Assembly: GCF_016617615.1 (NCBI RefSeq)
Contig: NZ_JAACYA010000001.1
Span: 248,001-312,000 of the forward strand
Length of the DNA stretch: 64,000 nucleotides
DNA from: Persephonella atlantica
Lineage (GTDB): Bacteria > Aquificota > Aquificia > Aquificales > Hydrogenothermaceae
Reading direction: 5' to 3'
Of this stretch, positions 53,179-62,979 are shown one piece after another. The notes beneath the pieces are model-generated. The model worked only from the letters and a program-made list of their open reading frames with translations. It did not search any database and was not told where the DNA came from. Made by a program: the position numbers and the translations under genes. Position 1 is the stretch's first letter. Every line of letters starts with the position of its first letter.

Positions 53179-56100
53179 TTATAAAACTTCTGCAAGGTCT
53201 AACGAATAAACACTGGATATTCCCTCCCTTGCTGACACTCCTAAAAGTCTGTCAGCATAGGAAGCCATTGTATCTCTCAAGGTTACCACAATAAACTGGG
53301 CGTCTTGAGAAAGTTCCTTCATCAGCTGTGCTATCTTTCTTGCGTTTGCATCGTCAAGGTGGGCATCAACCTCATCAAAGTAGTAGAATGGAGCTGGTCT
53401 GTACTGCTGAACGGCAAACAGGAAGGAAAGGGCTGTCAGCGTTTTCTCTCCACCGGACATTATTTCCAGTCTTTTCACATCTTTACCTCTAGGTCTTGCT
53501 TTCAGGAGAATACCTCCAGAGAGGGGGTCTTCTTCGTTTTCTATCTCAAGGTATGCCTTTCCTCCAGGAGACAGCCTTCTGAAAATCTTCCCTAAATTTT
53601 TGTTTACTGCCTCATAAACCTCCATAAATGCTGTTATCTTTTTCTGCTCCAGGTTCTGTATAAGCTCTTCAATAGATTTTTTCTCATCAACAAGCACCTT
53701 CAGTTTTTCACTAAGCTCTTCGTATCTATTTTTTATCTCATCGTAATCTTCAAGGGCTTTCTGGTTTACAGCTCCTATCTGCTGTCTTTTTTCCTGATAC
53801 TCTCTAAGCTGTCTTTCCATCTCAGGAAGATTTCCTTCTATAGGTTCCCCGTCGTACTCTTCCCTGAGAAGCATTAGCTCTTCTTTAAGGTCTTCTATCT
53901 TCTGCTCGTATTTTCCCTTATCTTCTAACAGATATGTGATTTCTTTGTTTATGTTTTCTTCTTCGTATCTCAGGACTTTAAGCTCTTCCTTTAGACTTTC
54001 TATATGTTCTAAAAGACTGTCCCTTTCTTTTTCTTTTTCTTTTAGCCCTTTCCACAGATTAGAAAGCTCTGTGCTGCGCTTTTCTATCTGGGATTTTATT
54101 TCTTCCTGCTGTTTTTCCTTGTTTTTTATGCTGTCTTCTACCTTCATCTTCTCGTTTTCTATCTGGAATATTCTTACCTTCAGGCTGTTTTCTAATCTGT
54201 CTGTCAGCTTTTCTATCTCTGTTTCTATCTCACTTCTTTTCTCCCTTAGAGTGTAAACCTTCTGTGTTGCCTCTTCCCACTCTTTCCTCAATCTGTGGAG
54301 TCCCTCACTTTCCATCTTTTTGAACAGTTCTTCTTTTCTTTTTTGAACCTGTGATAGCTGTTTTTCAACTTCCAAAATCTGTCTGTCCACAACTTCCAGT
54401 TTATTCTCTATCTCTAACTGTTTTTTCTTCAGAGAGATTATCTCCTCCTCTAAAATGTTTATTCTGTTTATGCTCTGCTGTATCTTCTCTTCTATCTCTT
54501 TGTTTCTCAGCATAACATTCTGGCTTTCATTATTCAGCTGATAAAGCTCTTTTTCTGTAAGGGATATCTTTTCTTCTAATTTTTTTAGCTCTTCTTCCAT
54601 CGCTTTTTCTTCTGCTTTCAGACGGTCATCTTCCTTTTCCAATCTTACTTTTTCTGCTTCTAAACTACCTTTTCCAATAACTCCTCTGTTTTTGTCTGTT
54701 CCCCCTGTGATTGTTCCGCTTTTTTCAAATATCTCTCCCTCCACTGTTACCATTCTATATGTTCCTATACCAAGTGTTCTGGCTGTGTCAAAATCCTGAA
54801 CAATCACTGTATCTCCAAACACATACTTTACGGCCTTTTCTATGGCAGGGTCGTACTCTACAAAATCAACTGCCAGTCCTATAACACCCCTCATTCTTGG
54901 TGGTCTGTTTATCTGGGGAACTCTTATTCTGTTAAGGGGAATAAATGTTGCTCTTCCCGCTTTATGTTCTTTTAATACCTTTATACATTCCTGTGCTACT
55001 GTATCGTTTTCTACAACTATGTTTTTCAGTCTTCCTCCCCCTGCCACTTCTATGGCTGTAGAAAGCTGTTCATCCTTTACTCCAATAAGGTCTGCCACCT
55101 GTCCATAGACACCTTTTATTCCCTTGATTAATGTTGTTATTTTGTCCTCTTTGACCTGAGACAGCTTTGCCAAAACTTCAGCAAGTCTCTGGAAGTTCTG
55201 CTCTATCTTTTCTCTGTTTTCTTTCAGCCTTTTCAGAAGGGTTTCTTTTCTTATCTTTAGTCTCTGGAGCTCGCTGTTTAGACTTTTTATTTTTCTCTCC
55301 TGTGTTTCTACAAAGGATTTTATGTTGTTTTTTGAGTTTCTCAGTCCTTCTATCTCACTGCTGAGCTCTTCTATCTCTTTTTTGTAGCTTTCTATCTTTT
55401 CTGTTATTCTGCTCAGCTCCATCTCTAAGTGTAGTTTTTCTTTTTGGAGATTTCCCTGTTTTTCCTTCAGTTCTTTTTCTTCCTTCTCTACCTTTCCTAT
55501 ATCTAACTTTGCCTTTGAACCTCCTATTTCTAACTCCTGCAGTTTTCTGTTTTTTTCTTCAAGCTCTTTTTCTGCCTGCTCTAACTCTCTTTTTATTTCT
55601 GGCAGTTTTTTCTTTAGCTGTTTTATCTCTTCTTCTAATGATATTACCTCTTTTATTTTCTCCTCTTTTTCCCTTGAAAGGTCTTTTAGCATCTGTTTTA
55701 GATTTTCTATATCTTTCTCAACTTCTGATTTTTTCTCGTTTAGATGTCTAATCTGGGATGTTATTGCCCCTTCCTTTTCTTTTATTGGCAGGAGTGATTC
55801 CTGTAGTTTGTTCAGAATGTCTTCCAACTGTTTTATCTGGTTTATTCTCTCTTTTTGTTTCTGTATGGAGTTTTCCTTTTCTGCGTAGAGCTTGTTTATC
55901 CTGTTTTCCACTTCTTCCAGCTCTTTTACAGCTTTTTCTTCTTCTTTAAGGAGAAAGTAAAGTTTTACACCTTTTATTGCCTGCTGTATCTGTGCTATCT
56001 TTTCTTCTAACTGGGATGCTAAAAGGGCATTTTCCCTCTCTTCCTCTAACCTTTTGAGCTGGGTTTTAACTTCCTTCAGAATAAGTTTTGCTGATGATAT

Positions 56101-56664
56101 CTTTTCTTCTGTCTCCTGAAGGTCCTTTAATGCCTTTTCTTTTCTCTCTTCATACTCTGTTATTCCTGCTATCTCACTTATAAGGTCTCTTCTCTCTGAA
56201 GGAGTCATCTTTACAAATCTGAATATGTCTCCCTGGGTTACTATGTTGTATCCCTGTTTTGGTATTCCTGCATAAGATAGCAGTTCTTCTACTTCGTACT
56301 GTTTTGCAGGTCTACCGTTTATTTTGTATGTAGATTTACCGCTGTGTTCCACTCTTCTGTATATAGAAACTTCCTCATCATTCAGGGGAAATGCTCCTTC
56401 GTTTTTAAATACTATCTCAACCTCTGCATACTCCGCTGACCTTCCCTTTGAGGAGAAAATCAGGTCTGACAGCTTTAATGCCCTCATAGATTTTGCTGTG
56501 GCAAGACCAAGTGCAAAAACAATAGCATCCCCAATATTACTCTTACCTGAACCGTTTGGTCCTACGATACCAACAAAACCATCTCCAACAGGTATTGACA
56601 GTCTTCTGTTTCCGTAAGACTTAAATCCATAAACATTAATACGGTCTATGTATGCTTTTGACAT
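53179..56664 (-). CDS. smc: chromosome segregation protein SMC
   Basis: An 1161-residue SMC ATPase. The N-terminal head has Walker A GPNGSGKSNIGDA (~residue 35) and a Q-loop (VTQGDIFRF). Two ~300-residue coiled-coil arms flank the hinge at ~510-660 (GVYGQVADLIGV, TGGTDKNRGVIG). The C-terminal head has the signature LEIMSGGEKTLTALSF and Walker B YYFDEVDAHLDD. With ScpA/ScpB it compacts and segregates the chromosome. The arms are extremely rich in Lys, Glu and Leu. Confidence 0.97.
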   Translation of the reverse strand: MSKAYIDRINVYGFKSYGNRRLSIPVGDGFVGIVGPNGSGKSNIGDAIVFALGLATAKSMRALKLSDLIFSSKGRSAEYAEVEIVFKNEGAFPLNDEEVSIYRRVEHSGKSTYKINGRPAKQYEVEELLSYAGIPKQGYNIVTQGDIFRFVKMTPSERRDLISEIAGITEYEERKEKALKDLQETEEKISSAKLILKEVKTQLKRLEEERENALLASQLEEKIAQIQQAIKGVKLYFLLKEEEKAVKELEEVENRINKLYAEKENSIQKQKERINQIKQLEDILNKLQESLLPIKEKEGAITSQIRHLNEKKSEVEKDIENLKQMLKDLSREKEEKIKEVISLEEEIKQLKKKLPEIKRELEQAEKELEEKNRKLQELEIGGSKAKLDIGKVEKEEKELKEKQGNLQKEKLHLEMELSRITEKIESYKKEIEELSSEIEGLRNSKNNIKSFVETQERKIKSLNSELQRLKIRKETLLKRLKENREKIEQNFQRLAEVLAKLSQVKEDKITTLIKGIKGVYGQVADLIGVKDEQLSTAIEVAGGGRLKNIVVENDTVAQECIKVLKEHKAGRATFIPLNRIRVPQINRPPRMRGVIGLAVDFVEYDPAIEKAVKYVFGDTVIVQDFDTARTLGIGTYRMVTVEGEIFEKSGTITGGTDKNRGVIGKGSLEAEKVRLEKEDDRLKAEEKAMEEELKKLEEKISLTEKELYQLNNESQNVMLRNKEIEEKIQQSINRINILEEEIISLKKKQLEIENKLEVVDRQILEVEKQLSQVQKRKEELFKKMESEGLHRLRKEWEEATQKVYTLREKRSEIETEIEKLTDRLENSLKVRIFQIENEKMKVEDSIKNKEKQQEEIKSQIEKRSTELSNLWKGLKEKEKERDSLLEHIESLKEELKVLRYEEENINKEITYLLEDKGKYEQKIEDLKEELMLLREEYDGEPIEGNLPEMERQLREYQEKRQQIGAVNQKALEDYDEIKNRYEELSEKLKVLVDEKKSIEELIQNLEQKKITAFMEVYEAVNKNLGKIFRRLSPGGKAYLEIENEEDPLSGGILLKARPRGKDVKRLEIMSGGEKTLTALSFLFAVQQYRPAPFYYFDEVDAHLDDANARKIAQLMKELSQDAQFIVVTLRDTMASYADRLLGVSAREGISSVYSLDLAEVL

Positions 56665-56728
56665 AGCATTTACCCTGACAGGTTATTATTAAAAAATTTT
56701 TCGGTTTTACAGTTATTTAACATAAATG

Positions 56729-58285
56729 TTAGTCGTATTTTCCTGCATTAACCTGTTCCTTTAACACTCTTTTTAGCACCTTTCCTGTTGCATTCCTCGG
56801 AAGGTCTTCAACAAAGTAGTAACTCTTTGGTATCTTGTAGTTAGCAAGTCTTTCTTTCAGGTAGTTTCTCACCTCTTTTTCTGACAGGGTCTTGTCTTCT
56901 TTCAGTTTTATAAATGCAACAGGTATCTCACCGTGGGTTTCATCTTTTTTACCTACTACTGCTGCCTCTTCAATAGAAGGATGAGCCATCAGTACTTCTT
57001 CTATTTCCCTTGGGTATATGTTTATTCCCTTAGATATGATAAGGTCTTTTTTCCTGTCAACGATGTATATGTACCCATCTTCATCTACATATCCCATGTC
57101 CCCTGTGAGAAGCCAGCCGTTTATAACTGTCTCTTCTGTTGCTGTCTCGTTTTTGTAATAGCCTTTCATCACATTGTCGCCTTTGACTATAATCTCCCCT
57201 ATCTGACCTGTTTTCAGTTCCACCAGCTCATCGTCAACAATCTTGACCTGATAGTCTGGGAGAGGAGGTCCCACAGAAAGGGGTTTCTGTTTTTCCATAC
57301 GGTTGATTGAAACAACAGGGGATGCTTCTGTCAGTCCATATCCTTCAAGCAATGGAACTTTTGGGAATTTTTCTCTCATTCTTTTTAGTGTTGATTCTGG
57401 CAGAGGAGCAGCACCTGAGACAAAAGCCCTTAGTCTGTTGAACCACATAAAATACCAGGGTAGTTTTGCCTTTGATAAAGCGTTGTAAACCTCTGGGACA
57501 CCCATAAATATGGTCACCCTTTTAAGAAGTGTCTGTTTCAGGATGTTAGAAAAGGGAAGGATAGACTTTATTATTACAATAGGAGAGCCAAAGTAAAGGG
57601 GAAGCAAAACTGTTGCTGTCAGTGTAAAGGTGTGAAACATAGGAAGATAAACGATAAACCTGTCTCTGTGGGATAGGGGAACAACCTTTTCTATGTTTAT
57701 CAGGTTGGAAAATATATTTCTGTAGGTGAGCATAACACCTTTTGGCTTTCCTGTTGTCCCAGATGTATAAATCATAACAGCAACATCATCAAGGCTTCCC
57801 TGTGGCTTGATATGCTCGTAGTCCTGAATGGTCAAACCTTCTTCAAAAGCAAGATTATTCTGGTCAAGTTCAGGATAACTCCCGTGCCATATAATTTTTT
57901 GAATTTTGGTGTTTCTGAAAACATCTGTAAGTTCTTTGTGAAACTTTTCCTGAGTTATCAAAACAGTGGAATCGCTGTGGTCTAATATATACTCTATCTC
58001 TTCTTTTTTCAGGAATGTGTTTATAGGAACAGGCACAGCTCCTAACTTTCCAACAGCTAAAAATGCAATAATGAACTCCTTACTGTTTCCCATAAGCAGA
58101 GAAACGTGGTCTCCTTTTCTAACGCCAATCAGCTCAAGATAACGGGCAAATGAGTCAACGTAGTTTTTCAGCTGTCTGTGGGTTATCTTCAGCTTGTCCT
58201 CAAAAATTGCCGGTTTTCTGCCAAACTTTTTTGCATTTTTTTCAACAAGCTGGTAGAAGTTCTGATAGGGATATCTGTTTTCCAT
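56729..58285 (-). CDS. long-chain acyl-CoA synthetase (AMP-forming)
   Basis: A 518-residue ANL-superfamily ligase. P-loop-like motif MIYTSGTTGKPKGVML (~172), A5 motif GYGLTEASPV (~320), A7 TGDMGYVDEDGYI, A8 DRKKDLIISKGINIYPREIE and the catalytic Lys in RNATGKVLKR near the C-terminus are all present. It activates fatty or other organic acids to acyl-CoA. The FadL-like gene 11 bases upstream supplies a matching uptake route through the outer membrane. The exact chain length is unknown. Confidence 0.92.
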   Translation of the reverse strand: MENRYPYQNFYQLVEKNAKKFGRKPAIFEDKLKITHRQLKNYVDSFARYLELIGVRKGDHVSLLMGNSKEFIIAFLAVGKLGAVPVPINTFLKKEEIEYILDHSDSTVLITQEKFHKELTDVFRNTKIQKIIWHGSYPELDQNNLAFEEGLTIQDYEHIKPQGSLDDVAVMIYTSGTTGKPKGVMLTYRNIFSNLINIEKVVPLSHRDRFIVYLPMFHTFTLTATVLLPLYFGSPIVIIKSILPFSNILKQTLLKRVTIFMGVPEVYNALSKAKLPWYFMWFNRLRAFVSGAAPLPESTLKRMREKFPKVPLLEGYGLTEASPVVSINRMEKQKPLSVGPPLPDYQVKIVDDELVELKTGQIGEIIVKGDNVMKGYYKNETATEETVINGWLLTGDMGYVDEDGYIYIVDRKKDLIISKGINIYPREIEEVLMAHPSIEEAAVVGKKDETHGEIPVAFIKLKEDKTLSEKEVRNYLKERLANYKIPKSYYFVEDLPRNATGKVLKRVLKEQVNAGKYD

Positions 58286-58296
58286 CGTATGTCCCC

Positions 58297-59520
58297 TTAG
58301 AACTTATATCCTACCGACAGATTGACAAGATGAGCAGCCATATCTGTAAAGTTTCCGTTCATATAGTTATTGCTCACATATCTGTCAAATTTCTTTACAT
58401 ACAGATATGCAAGACATACCTCTAAATTTTTGTTTGGATTCCACAGGCCTCCTACAGAAAAAATCCATCCGTTAGAGTCTGGAAGCTCAAATCCTAAGGT
58501 TTTCTGGGGTATTGGCGTCTCATCGTATGCTATACCAAGCATTCCTGTAAACTGCTGATTAATCTTGTGTCTTAATCCTAATCTGATAGTTTTTGAGTCA
58601 TGCCAGTATTTAGGTTTTGATTTGCCAAGGTTTGATTCTGCAACAGGGTCTTCAAAGTTTATGTCAAGCCTTTTATACCTTCCCCAGAATGTTATCTCAT
58701 AAGTCAGGTCTATAATTGTTTTATCTGTAGGTTTGTAGGCTATTCCCAATCTCCATTCTGCAGGAAGAACAACCTTTACATTGCCTTCTGTAGATATAGG
58801 ATAAGCTCCAAGATACCCCGTTGCCGTTCCAGACACTTCAGGTTTAATTTCAGAGCGGTATATGGTAGATACATTAAGGCTGTCAGATAGCTTTAAAGAT
58901 GCTGAAATAAGATAGCCAAAGTTTATCCCGCTTTCCCCTTCCATGTCTATTTTATAGGCTCCGTTATAACTGTATTTAATCTGACCAGTTGCATACAGGG
59001 CACGAACACCAGCACCTAAAGACAGTCTATTATCTAACACATAGGAAACAGTTGTATCAAACTCAAATGTTTTCAGAGTAAACTCCTCAGCATATGCTTT
59101 CTGACCCTGAGCAGACCATCTTTTGGATAGTCCATAGGGCGTTACAAAGGAAAATCCTACTCTGAATTTTTCTCCTGCAGGAAGAATCATATGAAAATAT
59201 GGAATAACAAACTCCTCTTTTGATGTTTCTGCGTTGGAGAGAGTAAAAATACTAAAAACAGGGTCAAAGGCTTGACCTGTAAACTTTATTCTCGGAAGGT
59301 ATATGTATTTTATTCCAAGCTCTGTTAATGTTTTGTCTTTATCACCCAGCCAGCTCATACCTGCCGGATTATAGTAAGCTGTATCTGCTCCATCAGCACC
59401 TGCAAAGTATGCTGCTGCCGTTCCCATAGAGCGGGTGGACTGCTCCGGTATCTTGTAAGCTGCACCAAAGGCAGTAGAAAAAGCAAAAATCCCTGCTATA
59501 GCTAAAACTCCCTTTCTCAT
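58297..59520 (-). CDS. FadL/OmpP1-family outer-membrane transporter
   Basis: A 407-residue beta-barrel. The signal peptide is MRKGVLAIAGIFAFSTAFGA, followed by the FadL N-terminal plug pattern YKIPEQSTRSMGTAAAYF and YYNPAGMSWLGD. The barrel ends in an aromatic residue (VGYKF). I start it at ATG 59520, eight bases after AGGAGGT; the frame is open to 59571, but that part has no RBS and would spoil the signal peptide. It probably imports fatty acids or hydrocarbons for the neighbouring acyl-CoA synthetase. Confidence 0.92.
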   Translation of the reverse strand: MRKGVLAIAGIFAFSTAFGAAYKIPEQSTRSMGTAAAYFAGADGADTAYYNPAGMSWLGDKDKTLTELGIKYIYLPRIKFTGQAFDPVFSIFTLSNAETSKEEFVIPYFHMILPAGEKFRVGFSFVTPYGLSKRWSAQGQKAYAEEFTLKTFEFDTTVSYVLDNRLSLGAGVRALYATGQIKYSYNGAYKIDMEGESGINFGYLISASLKLSDSLNVSTIYRSEIKPEVSGTATGYLGAYPISTEGNVKVVLPAEWRLGIAYKPTDKTIIDLTYEITFWGRYKRLDINFEDPVAESNLGKSKPKYWHDSKTIRLGLRHKINQQFTGMLGIAYDETPIPQKTLGFELPDSNGWIFSVGGLWNPNKNLEVCLAYLYVKKFDRYVSNNYMNGNFTDMAAHLVNLSVGYKF

Positions 59521-59551
59521 TCTCCTAAACCTCCTTTTAGGTTTAATGAAA

Positions 59552-59581
59552 ATTTTAAAGTATATCAGCAAAATTTCTCAA
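59552..59581 (-). promoter_or_regulatory. candidate promoter of the fadL-acyl-CoA synthetase genes
   Basis: Minus strand -35 TTGAGA (59576-59581), 18-base spacer, -10 TAAAAT (59552-59557), about 35 bases from the ATG. The divergent hisC gene has a TATAAT at 59586-59591 with no clear -35, so the two promoters would nearly touch. Confidence 0.42.
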
Positions 59582-59619
59582 CGATTATAATATATCTATA
59601 AAAATTTCAGGAGGACTTT

Positions 59620-60669
59620 ATGTTCTTAGATAGATTTAAAGATTTTAAAAACTATAAAACAGAAACTACTCCCTGCAAAGTAAAACTGTCGTCAAACGAA
59701 AATCCCTACGACCTTCCCCAGTGGCTGAAGGAAAAAGTATCTCAGGAAGTAAAAAAAATTCCACTTAACAGATACCCTGACCCTACATACAGAGAGCTAA
59801 AAGAGATTGTTGCTACCTTTTATGGGGTAAAGCCTGAAAATATCGTTTTAGGAAACGGCTCTGACGAACTTATACATCTGCTTATCACTGTGATTGGAGA
59901 GATAAACCAGCCTGTTATGTATCCTGTTCCCACATTTCCCATGTATCAGGTCTCTGCAGACATAATAGGAAGACCAAAAACTGAATTTCCCCTTGATGAA
60001 AACTTTCAGCTCTCAAAGAAAAGTATTGACAGAGCTTTGAAAGAAAAGCCAGCCATAGCCTTTTTTGCCTCTCCCAACAATCCGACAGGAAACAGTTTTG
60101 ATAGGGATTTGATACTGTATACAGCGGAAAACAATGTCTTTACAGTTGTTGACGAGGCTTACATACACTTTTCTGACAAAAAGGATTTTGTAGGGGAAGC
60201 ACTGGAAAGGGAAAATTTAGTGGTGATAAGAACAATGTCAAAGATAGGACTTGCAGGTATTAGACTGGGAGCTCTGATAGCAAGGGAAGACATAGCTACA
60301 GTAATAGACAGAATAAGACCTCCCTTTAACATCACATATCCAACAGAGGTTATAGCAAAAACTGTGCTGACTGAAGGCAAAGAAGAGATTAACAGACAGA
60401 TACAGACAATCGTATCAGAAAGAAAGAGGGTAATGGAAGAAGTATCAAAAGCAGGAAACATAAAAGTCTATCCCTCTGATGCAAACTTTTTCTTAATAAA
60501 AGTTCCTGATGGAAATCTTGTCCACAGAATGCTTATACAAGAAGGGGTTTTAGTGAGAAATATGTCCCATCTAAAAGGTCTTGAAAACTGTCTGAGGGTA
60601 AGTATAGGAAAACCTGAAGAGAATAACCAGTTTATAAAGGCAATAAAAAAGGTTGTTGGCAGTATTTAA
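59620..60669 (+). CDS. hisC: histidinol-phosphate aminotransferase
   Basis: A 349-residue PLP enzyme of histidine synthesis. Motifs: KLSSNENPYDLP near the start, LGNGSDELI (~85), ASPNNPTGN, VVDEAYIHFSD, the Schiff-base Lys in RTMSKIGLAGIRLG (~210) and FFLIKVPDG, ending with LRVSIGKPEENNQFI. It transfers an amino group from glutamate to imidazole acetol phosphate. CAGGAGG lies upstream of the ATG. No other his gene is near; its end overlaps the ubiE/menG stop. Confidence 0.93.
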   Translation: MFLDRFKDFKNYKTETTPCKVKLSSNENPYDLPQWLKEKVSQEVKKIPLNRYPDPTYRELKEIVATFYGVKPENIVLGNGSDELIHLLITVIGEINQPVMYPVPTFPMYQVSADIIGRPKTEFPLDENFQLSKKSIDRALKEKPAIAFFASPNNPTGNSFDRDLILYTAENNVFTVVDEAYIHFSDKKDFVGEALERENLVVIRTMSKIGLAGIRLGALIAREDIATVIDRIRPPFNITYPTEVIAKTVLTEGKEEINRQIQTIVSERKRVMEEVSKAGNIKVYPSDANFFLIKVPDGNLVHRMLIQEGVLVRNMSHLKGLENCLRVSIGKPEENNQFIKAIKKVVGSI

Positions 60670-61352
60670 CTTTTTTTGGCTATGAAAGTGTAAACGTCAG
60701 GGAATGTTTTACTGTTTTCTAAAACTGTAAGACCATTTTTTTCTAACTCTAACTTCATAACTTCAGGAAGAATAAAGTTTTTTATTGATTTTGACAGATA
60801 CTTATAGGCTTTGAAGTTTCCTGTTATTATTCCCCCTAAATAGGGAAGAAAGTCATAAATATACTTGGCCGCTATTTTGTTAAGCAGTGTTCCATTCTCC
60901 ATAGGGAAAAACTCCAAAATAGCAAGGATTCCATCTTTTTTCAGCACTCTGTAAAATTCAGAAAAGGCTTTTTTTCTGTCAGAAAAATTTCTTACCCCAA
61001 AAGACACAGTTATCAGGTCAACAGAACTGTTTTTCAGGGGGATTTCTTCTGCGATACCCTCTATAAAAAAAACTTCAGGAAACTGTTTTTTTGCAATCTC
61101 CAGCATATTTCGTGCCGGATCAATACCAATCTTTTTATCAAAATTTTCTGGACAGTATTTAAAGTTCTCTCCTGTTCCACAGGCAACATCAAGAATCACA
61201 CCTTTCCTGTTAGTATATTTTTCTACCAACTGACACAGATTTTTTCTCCAGCATACATCCTGCCCGAAACTGAGGATATGGTTTGCCAGTATGTATCTGT
61301 CTGAAATTTTGTTGAATGTGTTTATTATCCTAAAGAGTTTAGACCTGTCCAT
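60666..61352 (-). CDS. ubiE: UbiE/MenG-type quinone methyltransferase
   Basis: A 228-residue SAM methyltransferase of the UbiE/COQ5 group. N-terminal FNKISDRYILANHILSFG and WRKNLCQ are family-typical. The SAM motif is LDVACGTGEN (~54), motif II GIDPARNML, and the UbiE signature region reads VDLITVSFGVRNFSDRKKAF. It C-methylates demethylmenaquinone or a related respiratory quinone. Together with ubiD it points to quinone biosynthesis genes dispersed in the genome. Confidence 0.92.
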   Translation of the reverse strand: MDRSKLFRIINTFNKISDRYILANHILSFGQDVCWRKNLCQLVEKYTNRKGVILDVACGTGENFKYCPENFDKKIGIDPARNMLEIAKKQFPEVFFIEGIAEEIPLKNSSVDLITVSFGVRNFSDRKKAFSEFYRVLKKDGILAILEFFPMENGTLLNKIAAKYIYDFLPYLGGIITGNFKAYKYLSKSIKNFILPEVMKLELEKNGLTVLENSKTFPDVYTFIAKKS

Positions 61353-61379
61353 AGTAATACCTTTATAATTTATTCAAGT

Positions 61380-61395
61380 ATTAATATATATTAAT
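61380..61395. repeat. perfect AT-only palindrome upstream of ubiE/menG
   Basis: ATTAATATATATTAAT, a perfect 16-base palindrome 27 bases before the ubiE/menG start in the divergent gap to the TPR gene. It may be an operator or only AT-rich promoter DNA. Confidence 0.3.
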
Positions 61396-61476
61396 TTTAC
61401 TTTAATGGCAAATATCAGGGAAAATATAGAAAATAGAACATATCATTAAAGTTAAAAACTCTGCAAGGTGAAAACA

Positions 61477-62289
61477 ATGGTCAGAATTCTTTCGACTTTG
61501 TTTCTGCTTTTTACTGTTGTATACGGAAATGAGGAAGTGGACAGAAAGATATCCAAAGCGTGGGAATATTACGAGCAGGGCAGATTTATAAAAATGGAGA
61601 GACTCTCTAAAGAAATACTCAATCAGTCTTTAAAAATGAATTATCCCAAAGGAATAGCAGAAGGATATTATTACTTAGGAGTAGCATACTACTCTATGGG
61701 AAACATAGAAAAAGCTCTTAACTACGCAACAAAAGCCCTTGAATTTTCAGAGAAATACAGTAACTACAGGTGGAAAGCATATGCCCACACACTGGCAGGA
61801 GAGATACTGAGAAGCATGAGAAAATATACAGAAGCCCTTAAACACTTCAAAAAGGCATTAGATTTATCAAGGGAGAATAAAAACAGAAAGATGCTACCGG
61901 CAGCCTACGCAAACATAGGAAACATTTATTTTGAAATGGGAAACTACAGGAAAGCAGTACAGTTTTACAGCAGAGGATTAAAGCTGGCCAAAAAATTAGA
62001 CTTAAGAAAATCCTACATAGCCCTTGAACATTACAACTTAGGCCTTAGTTATTACAAGCTAAAAGATTTTGATAAAGCTCTGCAACACCTGAAAGAAGCT
62101 TACAACATATACAGCAGTCTAAAGGACAAAAAATCTGTAGCTGATTCAGCTTACTATATTGCCAAAAGTTACTACAAAAAAGGAGATTTACAGAAAGCCA
62201 AAAGAGTATTAGAAAAAAATCTTCCCACTGCAAGACAGACAGGAAGGGTAGGCTCTTACACAAAACTTCTAAAGAAGATTGGAGGTTAG
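61477..62289 (+). CDS. secreted TPR-repeat protein
   Basis: A 270-residue protein with a signal peptide (MVRILSTLFLLFTVVYG) and about six tetratricopeptide repeats, for example GIAEGYYYLGVAYYSMGN, AAYANIGNIYFEMGNYRKA and YNLGLSYYKLKDFDKALQHL. TPR solenoids bind partner proteins; the partner is unknown. I prefer ATG 61477, with AAGGTG six bases upstream, to GTG 61468 which overlaps that RBS. A single base separates its stop from the sfsA start, so the two should be cotranscribed. Confidence 0.88.
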   Translation: MVRILSTLFLLFTVVYGNEEVDRKISKAWEYYEQGRFIKMERLSKEILNQSLKMNYPKGIAEGYYYLGVAYYSMGNIEKALNYATKALEFSEKYSNYRWKAYAHTLAGEILRSMRKYTEALKHFKKALDLSRENKNRKMLPAAYANIGNIYFEMGNYRKAVQFYSRGLKLAKKLDLRKSYIALEHYNLGLSYYKLKDFDKALQHLKEAYNIYSSLKDKKSVADSAYYIAKSYYKKGDLQKAKRVLEKNLPTARQTGRVGSYTKLLKKIGG

Positions 62290-62290
62290 G

Positions 62291-62977
62291 TTGAAACTTT
62301 TCAGTCTAAACAGTTTAGGAAAGCTTGAAGAGGCAACATTTGTTGAAAGACCAAACAGATTTACTGCCATATGCAGAAAAGATGGAAAAAATATCAGATG
62401 TCACGTGGCAGATTCAGGAAGACTAAAAGAGATACTGACAGAGGGAAGAAAGCTCCTTGTTGTAAAAAATCCCCCAGATTTGAAAACAGATTACAAAATC
62501 CTTGCCGCAAAAATGGAAGAAGGCTGGATACTGCTCAACACATCCCTGCATTCAAAAATAGGTAAAGAGGCAATAAAAAATGGGGTGTTAGGATTTATTC
62601 CAAAGGAGATTAAAACAGAGGTTAAGTGGGGAAACAGCAGAATTGATTATCTAATAGATAGTAACACATTCGTTGAACTTAAAGGAAGTAATCTTCTTGT
62701 TGGGAATAGATGTATTTTTCCCGATGCACCAACAGAGAGAGGAACAAAACATCTTAGGGAACTAATAGATGCTGTGAAGGATGGATATTCAGCTATCATA
62801 ATGATTATGGCTTTAAGGGATTGCGAATGTTTCCAGACCAATAAAAAGTTAGATCCTCAGTTTTCTGAAATATTTGAAATGGCTTTAAATTCTGGTGTCA
62901 GATTTCTGGCATTTAAGATAGAAATCAATCGTGATTATGATATTGTCCTGAAAGATAAAATTCCCCTCTGCAGGTAA
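62291..62977 (+). CDS. sfsA: SfsA family protein
   Basis: A 228-residue SfsA homologue with an N-terminal OB-like domain (ATFVERPNRFTAIC, VADSGRLKEIL) and a nuclease-like domain containing the PD-(D/E)XK-type RIDYLIDSN and FVELKGSNLL, then FPDAPTERGTKHL. SfsA was first linked to sugar fermentation and binds DNA or RNA; its exact role is unsettled. I begin at TTG 62291, which follows GGAGGT (62281-62286). The alternative TTG 62279 overlaps the TPR gene. Confidence 0.9.
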   Translation: MKLFSLNSLGKLEEATFVERPNRFTAICRKDGKNIRCHVADSGRLKEILTEGRKLLVVKNPPDLKTDYKILAAKMEEGWILLNTSLHSKIGKEAIKNGVLGFIPKEIKTEVKWGNSRIDYLIDSNTFVELKGSNLLVGNRCIFPDAPTERGTKHLRELIDAVKDGYSAIIMIMALRDCECFQTNKKLDPQFSEIFEMALNSGVRFLAFKIEINRDYDIVLKDKIPLCR

Positions 62978-62979
62978 AA

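Noticed and set aside
53179-56664. Frame disruption in smc due to long Lys/Glu runs
   Set aside because: The frame is continuous from Walker A to Walker B with the expected length.
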